Numbered from the stretch's first letter, positions 43,868-55,677 are shown. The stretch is DNA of 64,000 bases from Maniola hyperantus (GCF_902806685.2 NC_048538.1:11594001-11658000); one strand, 5' to 3'. Translations and numbers: made by a program. The notes: generated by a model not told the origin, from the sequence alone.

Positions 43868-43960
43868 GCTGAATGAAGGGATGACGAAATGAGTCAAGCC
43901 TTTCTCATTCTGAGAAGAGACTCGTATTCACTTGTGAGCAGGCGGTGGGTTAAGAAAGCT
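43868..43960 (+). mobile_element. Decayed retroposon tail
   Basis: GCCTTTCTCATTCTGAGAAGAGACTCGT..., TTGTGAGCAGGCGGTGGGTTAA corresponds to the unit at 4338 and 50123, without the GAT tail. Confidence 0.5.
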
Positions 43961-44542
43961 TGGGAATGAGTTGCTTAACGGCTTTTTGATAGTTCTAATA
44001 AGTTTAAGTTAGTCAGGTCTTCTCAGACCTGGGCGCGTTTGGAACCCTCGTAAGCTTTAGTTTTAACTTAGAAATTATCACCAGTATATCATCATCTTAC
44101 AAATGCAATAACCGACCATCGAGAAGTGTAATTTATTACCTAATTTGAATAAACCATTTGACTTTTAAAGATGATGACGGTGAAATGAAATGTATCTTCG
44201 GAATTTTGAAGCCATTATCTATACAAACTATTTAGAGTGTACTTATATTGAATAGCGTCCATACACGGTATTCAAGATCATTGAATCTATTTGTGCCGTG
44301 TTTGAACGCTTAGGTGCAACTGAATCGACACCAGAGCTCAGATAATAATCCTACTCAGTGTTACAATGGGCATTATCTTATTCATATGATTCTACGAATG
44401 ACCACTCTTTTCAAATAAATAATTTTATTTTTCTTACATTCTCTCCCACTACCAAGGGTCTCTGGTAGACATTTCTTAAAGCGATAAATACATCCTTGTC
44501 CAATTTCATCTATTTTTCTCACAATTTTTGGTTCACATGATA
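43961..44542. other. No feature recognised
   Basis: Unique intron. Confidence 0.4.
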
Positions 44543-44628
44543 TCACTACCCATATTATGTGAAACTGTGTTTGTTTGTTGGTTTTTAAAACCTAAATCGA
44601 CACGGATGAAGTCGTGGGCATCAGCTAG
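44543..44628 (+). mobile_element. 86-bp mini-Helitron
   Basis: A|TCACTACCCATATTATGTGA, then CTGTGTTTGTTTGTTGG joined directly to TTTTTAAAACCTAAATCG and CACGGATGAAGTCGTGGGCAT, CAGCTAG|T. Both ends are kept but the core is deleted. Confidence 0.75.
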
Positions 44629-47600
44629 TAAATAAATAAATTTAAAAAATGGCATTCAGTGGAAACCGCCGAAAAAAGTTAAAACTTAAAGTTTTTTTGG
44701 ATCTTTTTATTATTAAGTTAACTATTGTATTCATGTCCTTTTCTTATAACCTCTGGAATAAACTTTATAAAAAGTTTAGCATCATAAAATTTAACTAAAC
44801 CAGATTAAGCAGTTTCGTTGAAGTGGGCCTTAAACTGTGGCCGTATATTAAAGCAAAATGGTTGTACAAGTCAAGATTTATTAAATTTGGACATTTACCT
44901 TAAACCCGAGCCATAAGCCTTAAGGTAATTACGAAGGTACGAATTCCATACCAGCTACAACACTCTGAGCTTTTTATTTGTGATCAAATTTTAACGCTAA
45001 CTGTAACGTAACTTTAACCGCCTGATATGTAACCTTACTTGACTGAACCTAAGTAAGCGAAGTCAGAATCCGATGAACATTCATAAGACTCACAAGTAAA
45101 CATAATTTTCCAAACAATAGCGTATCAAACTACAGCTGCAGCCAGACATCGATACCTACCTGAATGTTTACTTAATATAAAATTTAACGTAATCGACTTT
45201 ATGTCGAAAGCATCGCCCATATCGCGACATGCTCTTTTTCAACATGCATAGCCTGAGAGCCAGCAGAAAATTTTGATGAGATGCTTGACACAAAATGAAA
45301 GTTTTTTGCGTTGTATGATTTGATCCCTGTATGATTTGCCTGAAATAAGTTCAAAATATTTGAATTTTGGGTTGCTTTAATCATCTCCAATTATAACAAC
45401 ACTCATACATATCAAGAAATAGATGCAGTGAACTTTCAATCTCTTAGAATGTTTTTCGCTTTTTCTGGTATTTTTACGAAAAAGTGCCTGCTAAATAGAT
45501 TGACACTTTATCAATTTGTATTTAAAAATGTATATGCGAATAAAAACGTTTATGTATTACAATAATAATTGCATATTATGTATATAACTGGATTAAAATG
45601 TAATATATACGCAGACGATACATGAAAACATTTACAACTTTTAAAATTAACTCCACACTCATAATTTGCTAACCTATTACAATCCAGCTGACAGTCTAGC
45701 TTATCATTTAACGTAGAAGAAGCACTTTATGTTACATAACTATTTTAGCTTTTACTAAGCGCCTCCTTAAAATTTTCTATTAGCTCTCGGACAATAGTGA
45801 TATCCGACTAATGTGCTTCCTCCTGCAATCTTTTCTTGCGATGACACGCTAAAAGTTATCAGTTAGTTTGGGATTATAAGATATAATACGATGGGATTAA
45901 GGTACCTTTTAGTTTGCCTACGAGGTATGACTTAAGATAATTTGAAAGTTAAAACCCAATGTCAATCTTTATCGCAAGGGAAGTTGAAGGAAGGGGGAGG
46001 TTGACTAAGGAGGGTGCGCCACTGCGTCGATTGTAATCACGCAAATGGTTCCCATATCAAAATGTCACATTCGTATGATATCAATGTTTCGCTGTCAATT
46101 TTGCGTGGATTCAAGCTTGGCCAGTTTTTTCGTTATGGGAATGAGAACGGCATGTGTTTACGAAAGTCTGTGCACTTGCCTTGCAATGTTTGTTTTGTAG
46201 GTCAACATTTTACTTTTGTTTAATCAGAACTATCAGAATGGGTTTGCTTTTAACAAAATAATTTTAACAATAGCTCTTCGTTACTGAAATCGACAATTTT
46301 TTTTCTGTTTGATTAATATGTTGTTATCTATTATGGCAACTATCTATGTATTATAACTAAGTATACCCAGAAATATAAGTGATTTACTACAAACTTACTA
46401 CTTTTATCTTAAAATTCCACAAGGTCATACTTACGAGTGTATAAAAACACGAAAAAAGTAAAGTAAAAATTACCTTAAAAGTTTCTAGCTGCAAACATCT
46501 TAAGCTCAAATTGTTTAATGTGAAAGTCGTTATCATCAAACTTTTAAAAGTATCTTAAAATAAAAAGGCTCGCAATCACGAACGGAGCAGTCTTTTGGTG
46601 CTTCGTTTTATTTTTCTATCGGCGCAGGGTGCAAGGCTAGCCACTGACTGCGATCGCTTCCATTAAAATAACTCGTTAAAATTTATCATCGACCCGCTTA
46701 ATCGCTTTAGCGCCACCATCTGGGGTTTTATGATTTTTCTGCTTGCTCTCTATACTTTCGTGGTCATTTACAACGTTAACAAAATTGCTTGCGTGAGGCG
46801 TTTAATGGGTTGGCAATTACTTTGCTAACGCCTCCACGTGAATTCGAAACACGTTAAGAAATCACTTCCTGTAGTCTCGGTACGTACTCGTAACTACATG
46901 TCGTTATTTTAAGCCTTCATACCTTATTACAATATCGTTATAAAAATGAATATTCTCCAGGGTGAAAATCCAATTTAATCAAATTATACCGGATTTTCTG
47001 CAGCTGCGTTATTCCGCGGCGCACTCAAAAGATAATTAAATAATTAAGAATGTATGAATGACGCCGAAAAGCCGTTTCTCTGGTATTGTAATAATGCAGT
47101 CCTCTTGGGCAAAATCTTTTAAATTATTCTCTCACGCTTGGTTCATAATTACGCAGTCCTGGATGCCTAGGATCCTGAATTCATTGCGATACTGTGGTGG
47201 CCCGGATGCGTGATCGTCAAATTTTCTTTTCAAACAATAAAATGGAAGGACATGTACTTCGTTCAAAGTTAATCAAGTGGCTAATCAATCTAGTCAGTAT
47301 GATAGATAGTAACTAAATCCCCTTTTTCGTAAAATAATAGGTCGGAGCTCGGTAGTGTACCGGTCATGTCACAGTACAATAACAGTGAGCGAATGCATTC
47401 AGGTACCTTGGCGGTACTTTCCTTTGTGAATTCGTTAGAATTCCTTTTCAAAATAGCTGGGTTCCTGGGGTAAACAGTGGTTGGCTTTTTTCGTCCCGTC
47501 CCATTATAGGTACTCGCGATGTTATTTAATGAATTTTGCCAATTAGATCTCGCGCAAGCGTAAGACTAAGGCTGATCGAACAAGTATGAAATTAGGGTTT

Positions 47601-48717
47601 TCCGAAACGGGATGAGGGAGATAATTATGCCGCCCAAGTGCTAGACTAGAAATTCTAGTCTCTAGCCCATTCTAACCATCGTCCCGTAGCATTGAGATTA
47701 TCCCTACGCTGTTAAAACAGCCTTGATATCAAGTTATGGGGGCTGCACAGAGTTGGTCCTTTTATCACGCTGAGAAGCGGTTATATCCTCGACTGACAAC
47801 TAGTGCCAGGAGCTAACTATGTGGGCTTAGAGCCCGCCCCATGTACCATGGATTTTGATATATATAAATTGTTATGGTATGGTTTTTGACTTGGCCAAGT
47901 CAGGTCGAACCAACTCATTCGTGCTGGGGAGGGCGTGTTTGGTATGCCCAGACGATGCCGCTAGCGGTTGCCCATCAGGAACAGCCAAGCTATGATAGTC
48001 GAACCCAAAGGTAAGACGATATGTATATATATATGTTGTCACTATACCAAATGCCATTCGCCCCGTTATGTACTTAGACTCAGATGAAAAGTATGTTTAC
48101 TTAGCACTTTCAACTCATTGAAGTCCCCAACAGCAGCTAGATCCTCCTCTCGTTTCAATGTCGTTGTATCGTACTAAAGCTAGCAATTTAAATTATGTGC
48201 TAGTACAGTATTTGCAAACGGTAGCTTACTAAGGTGGTAGCATTCTATCTTGTCTAGATTAAGATATCTACAGAGACCTATTCCTGTATTAACTAGCTAT
48301 GGAAGGTATTGGAAATAGCTCTTTGTCCTCGAGTTAGTATGAGGTTAAGTTCATCAATAATTCTAAGAAAGAATGAACCTTGCGTGGCAAAGAGGTAGTT
48401 AGTTCCTCTCGTCTATTGTTTCACACTGTCTATTGTCTCTATAATGCTAGGTAGGGTAACTCATTTCACGAAAGCGTCAAGCGGTAAGGGCTCATATCAC
48501 ATAGATAGGTAGTAACAATATTATTACATTGAGCTATAATTTAATCTCTTGTTTGACTCAGACCATAGATCGATGTAGCCCCTTATCTCTTGACCTCTTT
48601 TGAAAAACAGACTAATATTATAATAAATGAAAGAGGTTGGTTAATTCAAAATCTATTTATTGTACTTTACTTTGTTAAATGTATTAGTCAAATCTCTGAT
48701 GGAGCAAAACTCTACTC
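44629..48717. other. Long unique intronic stretch, no gene
   Basis: No coding region recognised. 46112-46195 is weakly related to 41885-41985. 47490-47960 is GC-richer and carries a 9-bp palindrome AGACTAGAA A TTCTAGTCT (about 47643-47661). The part 48080-48560 has no recognisable feature. Confidence 0.35.
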
Positions 48718-48824
48718 TGACCACTGGAAGAAAAGTCCTTTATGTTTCTTTTCCCAGTGGTCGGGCACTCTATTCAAAAGCCATGCTATATTTTCAAGGG
48801 AAAAATAGAATGCCCTGACCAAAA
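48718..48824 (+). repeat. Two overlapping alternative hairpins
   Basis: GACCACTGGAAGAAAAG pairs with CTTTTCCCAGTGGTC (about 15 bp, one bulge). The segment GGTCGGGCACTCTATT, overlapping the second arm, pairs with the downstream AATAGAATGCCCTGACC. Both stems cannot form fully at once. Confidence 0.65.
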
Positions 48825-49020
48825 AAACCTTGGGCTGATGTTATATACACATTTTATATTTAAATTACAATTATGTACATTAATCTTAGAAGTACAGTCT
48901 ATAAGCTACAGTCCTACGAACCTTTTACATATGGAGACACGAAATACAGACAACATGTGTTATTACAGCGAACATAATAATCATATCCGAGGACATCGTA
49001 AAAGCAACCTATCTTGGCTT

Positions 49021-49326
49021 TCACAAATTTAACATTTCTATGTTAAGTATTTTCGGATCGCGGCTAGGTCTGTAACCACTAACCCATTGGGTGCACTTGA
49101 CCCATGCTTCCTTGAACATTATACAAGCCAGCAGTATTAAGAAGATTAGAAATAAGCTCAGACAAATTTGATCTAAGCCATTCCAGACTTGTAGAGGTAA
49201 TTTATTATCCATGTCGATAGTATACTCGCTTCTATTACTTTGAAAATCACGTTCTATATTTAATTCCGGCAAGCAATTATATGTTGTAATTTTAAGAGAT
49301 CCTCGGATATTACATAATAAGACAGT
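49021..49326 (-). other. Unidentified open frame with a membrane segment
   Basis: A minus-strand frame of about 101 codons (stop TAA just upstream at 49327-49329) without an ATG near its start. It encodes a polar stretch (CLPELNIERDFQSNRSEY), then a strong hydrophobic segment LFLIFLILLACIMF, then a short tail ending near IEMLNL. One membrane anchor and a short cytoplasmic tail could be the C-terminal end of an envelope-like or other single-pass protein from an integrated element. I recognise no family, and no neighbouring retroviral gene or LTR is seen. It may be chance. No reconstruction attempted. Confidence 0.3.
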
Positions 49327-49329
49327 TTA

Positions 49330-50122
49330 AGTTGTACATTACCCATAGACTGGAAAGTGTAGACCGTCTTGCTTAACACTGGCTTTAATTAATTTCCACT
49401 TATCGACTTTATACAGATATTAAGGATAAAAGGTTAAAATAAGGATAAAACCCGGACAAACTCGTTAAACAAAGAGATTTTAAGGAAGGAAGGCCGCTCG
49501 GAAACGTAGAGCTTCGTCGTGGCACTCCCGCGTCACACTTCTGTCCCCTTTGCGAGGTTGATTCCAACTGCCCTGTCCGACTCCTGCGCTTCCCCTTGCC
49601 TGTCGTCTCCCCCGCTTCCGAGTTTGTCCCCTCTCGCTTCCTCCAAACTATCGCCTTCTCTGTCAACAAAAATCACTCGGCAGAAAAAATTCTCTAGTTG
49701 CAATGGTAAAATCTGAACCACATCTGTTTCGCATTTTCGTACCCTCGAGCGTAAAAACTGTATTCAGAACTATCGCTTTATGGCGCCTTGCCTATTATTT
49801 ATTGCTATGAGAACGACTCACTTTGGTCGTTTCTTATTTTTTTGTTTGTCCGCGTATAGAGTACTAAAAATGTTTTTTGTTCATTAGGATTTCTAGAAGG
49901 CGGCGGAAAAAAAAAAGTTATTGCCGACAGCATTATACGAATGCCTTTCTAGGAACTCAGTAAAATAATAAAATAATGTTTCTATTTTGGCGATGCCGAG
50001 AAGGTGCCTACAACAATACGTTTAGGAAAATTTTTGTTTGCTTGCTTCAACTGTGACGGGAAACATCACGAGAAAACTTGCATGTGTGAGAGTTCTCCAT
50101 AATTATGATTTATTCAAAGGAG
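49330..50122. other. No gene; pyrimidine-rich block 49510-49660
   Basis: 49510-49660 (+) is CT-rich and open on both strands because it lacks A/T-rich stops. This explains the overlapping 62-86-codon frames, so they are not genes. Confidence 0.45.
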
Positions 50123-50250
50123 TGTGAAGGCTGCACATTCGCACTGGGCCAGCGTGGCGGACTATCGCCTAAACCCTTCTCATTCTGAGAGTAGACCCAT
50201 GCACAGTAGTGGACCGGTGATGGGCTAGTGATGATGATGATGGTGATACT
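50123..50250 (+). mobile_element. Retroposon 3' end with GATGATG tail
   Basis: TGTGAAGGCTGCACATTCGC, ACTGGGCCAGCGTGGCGGAC, CTAAACCCTTCTCATTCTGAG, CAGTAGTGGACCGGTGATGG, TGATGATGATGATGG; same unit as 4338-4473. Confidence 0.65.
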
Positions 50251-51252
50251 TCTTGTACCTTTGTATGAAAAAGTAGAATAAGTAAAGTGAAGTATTGACT
50301 GTTTTTTTATTGGCCAGCTAAAGTGTTTAAAATTATATGACACGACTTTTTACTCGCTATCTACCATCATTGTCGTGTGACGTGTCGTAGTATCGTCGTG
50401 TCAATTCGCACTGCAGCGTGTGCACAGACACGAAAAAGGTAAAAGCATGGAAAAATTATACCTACATAATAATTATGCACCTTCTTTCGCTATTCTCGTC
50501 TACATTATTAGGAGACTATAAAATTATTATAATTCGATCTATTGCCACACATTAAGCGATAGCGCTACATTAACAACGAACACACCCCAAAACGAATTTA
50601 GCAACCGGTCGACAAAACGGTGAGTACGTGTGGAAATGAAACGTTTTACCTCTAAAATGTCAAAGGTAGCTTCTTTGGGTTTATATTTTGCGTTTATAAC
50701 GGTCAGCGGCGCGTCGAAATACGAGACAAAAGAGCAAAGCGACCGCTCGTTGCCGGAGAAAATCTGAGGGCTTAAACAGTGCTACGTATGAAATAGTACC
50801 GCTCGGTTACATGAAAAAGACGAGAGGAGAAATCGAGTGACAGGACCACGGAGGGGTTTCAGTCCGATGCTTTTTTGCAGTGGGGATTTTAAAACAGATA
50901 AAGCAGTATAGGCGATGCGAGTTTAAGGTGCGCTTCCGATTTTCGCGTCAAACGCCGGATATCTGCAGTAAATTACAAGACTGCAACATCAGCGACACGT
51001 GCGTCCGCTTGTTATTAATTGCAGGGCCTGTCTGAGTCTGTATTATACAGGTAGTTAGATGCTACTTATGTTTAGAAAGTAATTTCATAACCTGGCTACT
51101 TTATCGAAACATTTCAGACCTTTCTTCTTCTAGTCAAATTGTCTTGACTTCTTACTTCTTCCCACTCCTCTTTTTCCAGCTACTTTACCCATCATAATTA
51201 TCTGCAGCAGGCGGTACCTATCGTATCGCAAAATATTATGGCCCAGGTATTC
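50251..51252. other. Unique intron; GC-richer block 50570-51010
   Basis: No gene recognised. 50570-51010 is CpG-containing, lacks repeat-family motifs and ends ~1.2 kb before the 42-bp exon. It is a candidate conserved non-coding or splicing-regulatory element. Confidence 0.35.
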
Positions 51253-51483
51253 TTACACTGCTTGATGGTTTTAACTTAACTCGGTCTTTTTCTGCATCCG
51301 GGCAAGAACCTCAGCGTTGGACACCTTAGCCGTCCAGCTTATGCGGAGCATCCTGCGATACATCCACATTTCGAAGACTTCGATCTTTTTCCGCAAGTCC
51401 TCTACTATGGTCCATGCCTCACAGCCATATAGAACTACGGGCTAAATGTAGCATTGTAGGAGTCTGATACGGAGTTTTAGAGA
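51253..51483 (-). pseudogene. LINE reverse transcriptase C-terminal fragment
   Basis: The minus strand encodes LYGCEAWTIVEDLRKKIEVF, then EMWMYRRMLRISWTAKVSN and AEVLARMQKK. This is the YGCE.W....EKRIEAFEMW.YRRMLRISW block common to RTE-like LINE proteins. A stop precedes it, and the rest of the element is missing. Confidence 0.8.
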
Positions 51484-52092
51484 AAATTAATATATTCGCA
51501 CGAGTCAAATTGGTACGAAAACGCATCCAAAGTGCGATAAGTCTAAATGTTTACTAATCGTACCTACTCTACAATCTACAATGTGAGAACAAAGTCATAT
51601 TTTTTATATTAGTTCGTGGTAAAGATTTTTATTACGGAACACTGAACGTGCAAGCTCAGCTTACCCTTGTCCGTTTGTTTTGGGCAGCTAGCACCGCATG
51701 CGATGCGAATTTATCGCGGCTGCTTCCCTCCCGGACGTGCAGCCATGATTAGAGGGTGGAAACGCCTGAGTGATATTTTTTTTCGTGTTTGAGTCATTAA
51801 CTTAAAATTAACTAGCCGGCTTCTTAGTGCTGTTGACGTGGTCAGCTCATTTACATTGCAAACCTACTGTTTTCTTTATTGCGCACTTTTTCAAGAATAT
51901 TTAGTAGAAGTAAATTAACTATTTAATTGTTAGAACTTAGAAAATGAAAGTCAAGCGTGAGACGAGTCTTTCTTTAATGGGGACCACTACCCCCGTGGTC
52001 ACTTGGGGGATCTAATATGAAATTATAATTTTATTGTAATTATAAGGTATAATTTTTTATATGTAGGTAATGTAAATAATTAAATAATATAT
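51484..52092. other. No feature recognised
   Basis: Unique AT-rich intron approaching the exon. Confidence 0.4.
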
Positions 52093-52117
52093 TTTATTTA
52101 TTTATTTATTTATTTAT
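52093..52117 (+). repeat. (TTTA)6 microsatellite
   Basis: Six TTTA units about 95 bp before the 3' splice site. Confidence 0.85.
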
Positions 52118-52210
52118 GACATGGCCCTAAAGTAAATATATCCTACTGGTTTGATCTAACTTATTCATAACTTAACATCGAAATATTTATCATATTTTTG
52201 TTCTTTACAG

Positions 52211-52252
52211 ATAGACCCCAAAGTGGCGTTTCCTAGAAGAGCACATCCAAAG
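52211..52252 (+). CDS. Rbp6: Rbp6/Musashi-family protein, 42-bp exon (RRM1-RRM2 linker)
   Basis: Fourteen codons reading IDPKVAFPRRAHPK, bounded by TTTGTTCTTTACAG and GTAAGT. It starts in phase 0, as required by the donor at 30684, and leaves in phase 0. In Musashi-family proteins IDPKVAFPRRA.PK directly follows the last strand of RRM1 and leads to MVTRTKK and RRM2. As I recall, Drosophila Musashi has a different IDPKP.. linker here while Rbp6 has this form, which is why Rbp6 is preferred. The linker contributes to RNA binding between the two domains. Its 42-bp length makes it close to a micro-exon and a candidate for missed annotation or regulated skipping, which would keep the frame. Confidence 0.9.
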
Positions 52253-52719
52253 GTAAGTCTGTGATATAATTTTGTAGTAACCCATCAAAATGGTGGCACA
52301 TAAATTGAAACTAAGACCATGCTTTATTAGGCCCATTCAAATATTAAATCGCCGCAAGGGTGTACACCAAACTTACGACATACTGTGAATCTAAAGCACC
52401 GGCGGACGCGGCTTGTTTATTTTCAAACATTTACACAAAATATTATTTTAGGCTGGACATAACTCTCGCTCGCTATTAAGATGTTGGCTCATGATGCATA
52501 AATAACTAAGGGCTAGTAATTTAGTATGCGGGCTGTGATCTTGAGATCGTCCGGACTCTCTATAGGTCTCTGATTGAATCGCGTTACTACATATTCAGTC
52601 CATTTGCGTTCCGTGCAATACAATGCATATATAATAATAATGCATCATATTTCCAGCATGAAATTTAAGTTTTCAATTTATTTGAAATTTTTATTTTTAT
52701 TTAAATTGTTATTAGGTAA
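52253..52719. other. No further feature
   Basis: Unique intronic sequence immediately after the exon. Confidence 0.4.
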
Positions 52720-52979
52720 TCTAAATATATAAAAGGAAAAGGTGACTGACTGACTGACTGACTGACTGACTGACTGACTGACTGACTGACTGACTGACTG
52801 ATCTATCAACGCACAGCTCAAACTACTGGACGGATCGGGCTGAAATTTGGCATGCAGATAGCTATTATGACGTAGGCATCCGCTAAGAAAGGATTTTTGA
52901 AAATTCAACTCCTAAGGGGGTGAAAAAGGGGTTTGAAATTTGTGTAGTCCACGCGGACGAAGTCGCGAGCATAAGCTAG
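52720..52979 (+). mobile_element. Helitron, family A, best-preserved copy
   Basis: A|TCTAAATATATAAAAGG, (GACT)n spanning 52743-52799, ATCTATCAACGCACAGCTC, CTGGACGGATCGGGCTG, GGCATGCAGATAGCTATTAT, GACGTAGGCATCCGCTAAG, GTAGTCCACGCGGACGAAG, TCGCGAGCATAAGCTAG|T. The long perfect tetranucleotide run suggests a fairly recent copy. Confidence 0.9.
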
Positions 52980-53153
52980 TTATTACATAAATTAGCAAGT
53001 TTGTATTAGTAATAGAGCTGATATATAGGTACAAAGTTATAAAAGACCCTGAATAAAAAAAAGATAATTGCTGTTAAAAAAACAGATGTGATTAGTTTTG
53101 TAGAAAATACAATATCTTTAAGATTTTTCATAGCACTGTAAAAATATTAAAAA

Positions 53154-53470
53154 CTAGCAGTTGCTATCGACTTCATCTGCGTAAAATTTCTGGTTTCTCA
53201 TGAGATTAGAAATTATGTTCTCGCAGCAAAAGGCGTCACTTATCTTCTCAGTCAGTCTCACCTTCAGGCACAGAACCCAGAATACCTAAATGCCGATTTT
53301 CATATCTCTGAGACCTTCAAAAATATCGGACTTTCATAAAAAATTTCAACCCCTTAGGAGTGGATTTTCGTAAAAAAATCTTAACTGACAACTATCCTTT
53401 GGAGAGAACCTACCTTCCAAACTTCAAATTAACAATAACTACAACTAAAACTTTCTCATAAATACCTTTA
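53154..53470 (-). mobile_element. Decayed Helitron-like element, divergent family
   Basis: Left end A|CTAG then CAGTTGCTATCGACTTCATC, the inverse of a GATGAAGTCG...CTAG 3' end. Inside are CAACCCCTTAGGAGTGGATTTT and GAGACCTTCAAAAATATCGG. The 5' limit is approximate. Confidence 0.55.
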
Positions 53471-55677
53471 TCCCCTATTTTACCACTTGCAATAAAATTA
53501 TAAATAAAAGCAAAAGTATAGAGTTACAAGTTTAGAAACGGATTCGCAGACTTTTTCCAAGGAAGTACGAGTATTTTAGTTAAAGTTTAAAGAAAGCTGG
53601 ACAGTTCTTGAACGAATGAAATGAATGTATGAAAGTAGAAAATAAAGACAAAGTTTGATATAAAACGCATGGCTTCTCGACTACGGGATTAAAGCTTCAA
53701 GCGTTATATCTTATTTTACAGGATAATAATTTCATATTTCGTCAGATTTAATTTTTACTTTTGACCAGTAAGAGATGTAATATAATATTTTATATTTAGT
53801 CGAAAGCGCTCCTCTCGAAAAAAAATTCTCCTTCTTTGAAAATAAAGTTTTGTATGTATGAATTTGCAACAGGTACCAAGTGCAAAAGATCAAAAACATT
53901 CGTGCGTTTGGAGCCTGAGTGCACAATTTCCGCTCCAGACAATTGTATTTTGACGAATTTCCTACATCATAATGAATATTAGGGTTCGCACATTGAAAGG
54001 AAGTTACGTTTATTGAATTGTTTTGACTAATGCATTGCGTTTGTTTATTAAGTAAATAAGTTTGGATGCATGAGTTTTTTAGTAGCTTGAAGACATGAGT
54101 CCAATCCAAATCTAATAATATGGAAAGTGATAATTTTCAATAATACTTAATCGAAATTTTAATAGTTGAGACAGAGAGAACATTCGTTACTTCTTATAAA
54201 TGGACATTAAACGTGATGGATGGTTTTTAAACATGACGTTATGTTACTCTATCCGGGCAGCCCATGCGGTGTTGCGTGGCCGGTCAAAGGGGATGCCGGC
54301 TATGCGAATTACATGAATACATTAAGGGAGTAGTGCCTCATACATGTAAGGTACGCTATAATGCTCACGAATAAATTTAGAGCATGTTCCTTTATCATAG
54401 TATTACGAAACTGCAACTATGCATGTAAATTCAGATATTCTATCGATCCTAAGTAAATTCGTAGGCATTATTGAATTCATTATAAGTGATTGCAGTGGGA
54501 GAACACCTTTGGACAAGTTGAATTACGGCGCAATCGAAACAAACGCAAAGTTATCGCAAAGTTAAACGAGCTGTTCAACGAAGTAAACAGTATTATTCTT
54601 AAGGAAAAATAACTTTTTCTTCGCCTAATTATTCGCTATGATAAACGACGCGCAAAATCGGATGATTCAGTCAGTACTGGCAGGCCGAAATTCAAATTTC
54701 TGATTATCGTTTGCCGCCGCTCCTGGTTCCCTTCTTACGGAAACAATAGAAAAAAGGGGACACCGCTCTCCGGGCGCAAGCGAAGAACAAAACAAACGAA
54801 TTTTTAATATCGTCTTTATCGATAATTGAGACTCTTGCAAAAACCTCTTATTTTGAAAACTTTTAGACACTGTGAAAGAGGAATCGTGAAGGAAAATGGA
54901 ATTGAGAGAAAAAACTTTTTTCATCTTCTTTGTTTGACATTGACAGTCACTAAACTTTTTATTTTCGCAGTGGATCTATTTAATTTAGTATCGATCCAGA
55001 GAATTTAATTGTTCGACATCTGGCAGGAGCCCGACGTGATATTGAATTTTTCCGATAAAAGCTCCGGTTCAACACGACCAAATATATTCAGATCAATAAT
55101 TTGGAGCCGTTTCGTGGCATAAAATTGGAAATAGTTTCGGGGATGCCGCAGTTTTTGACCTCAATTTTATGTCTTATTTTTTGTCAAGATGTATGTATAA
55201 CGTCTTAGTTAATTATTAAACGCCTAATATTTAGTCGCAGACAAATGGATTGATTATAACGATGATGATGATAGAGTTCTTCTATACCCCCGTGGAACTT
55301 TAGGCTGCAGCCTGCAGCAGTTGGTTACCCTATCGCCCTGTCTACTTTATTCTAGTCATTTAAAAGTCTGAGCATAAGTATAATTTGTTCAATGTTTTAT
55401 ATAGACGGCTTTATAGATAGTTTCTTGCGGGTAAAGAGACGACAGTTGGTGGGGAGGGGTGGCAGCGTGGCAGCGAGCAGGGAACAAAGACTAATATGTC
55501 ATCGTGGCCAAGTTAATTGACGCGGCTTCCGCACCGACGCGGCGGAACGCAGACGTCAGCGTTTCCTTAGCTTACATATTTATATGGAGCAATTGTATAA
55601 GCTCGTCTACCGTGATTTAATATTTTACGTGTTCATTCCAAACTTTCTGTTATTAAAAGATTAATTTAATTTAAAAT
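53471..55677. other. No gene recognised; GC-rich patch 55430-55560
   Basis: A 125-codon minus-strand frame at 53732-54109 has no recognisable domain. 55430-55560 is GC-rich (GGTGGGGAGGGGTGGC, GACGCGGCTTCCGCACC, GGCGGAACGCAGACG), a possible conserved element. Confidence 0.35.

Larger units (their letters stand above)
30684..52210 (+). other. Rbp6: Complete Rbp6 intron, 21,527 bp
   Basis: Runs from GTACGA at 30684 to TTTCTTTACAG ending at 52210. The exons on either side join in frame to a conserved protein stretch, so this is a single intron unless an alternative exon is hidden inside. Confidence 0.85.

Noticed and set aside
47490..48060. GC-richer stretch suspected to be a coding remnant or LTR
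   Set aside because: No terminal TG...CA repeats, no paired copy in the window, and no recognisable translation in any frame.
49409..49721. Overlapping 60-86-codon frames on both strands
   Set aside because: A CT-rich stretch lacking stop triplets on either strand explains them. No domain, no start context.
52743..52799. Regular short repeats resembling an array
   Set aside because: A (GACT)n microsatellite inside a Helitron 5' end. No spacers, so not a CRISPR array or satellite.
53732..54109. 125-codon minus-strand frame
   Set aside because: No recognisable motif. Length is within chance expectation for 64 kb, and the composition fits AT-rich non-coding DNA.
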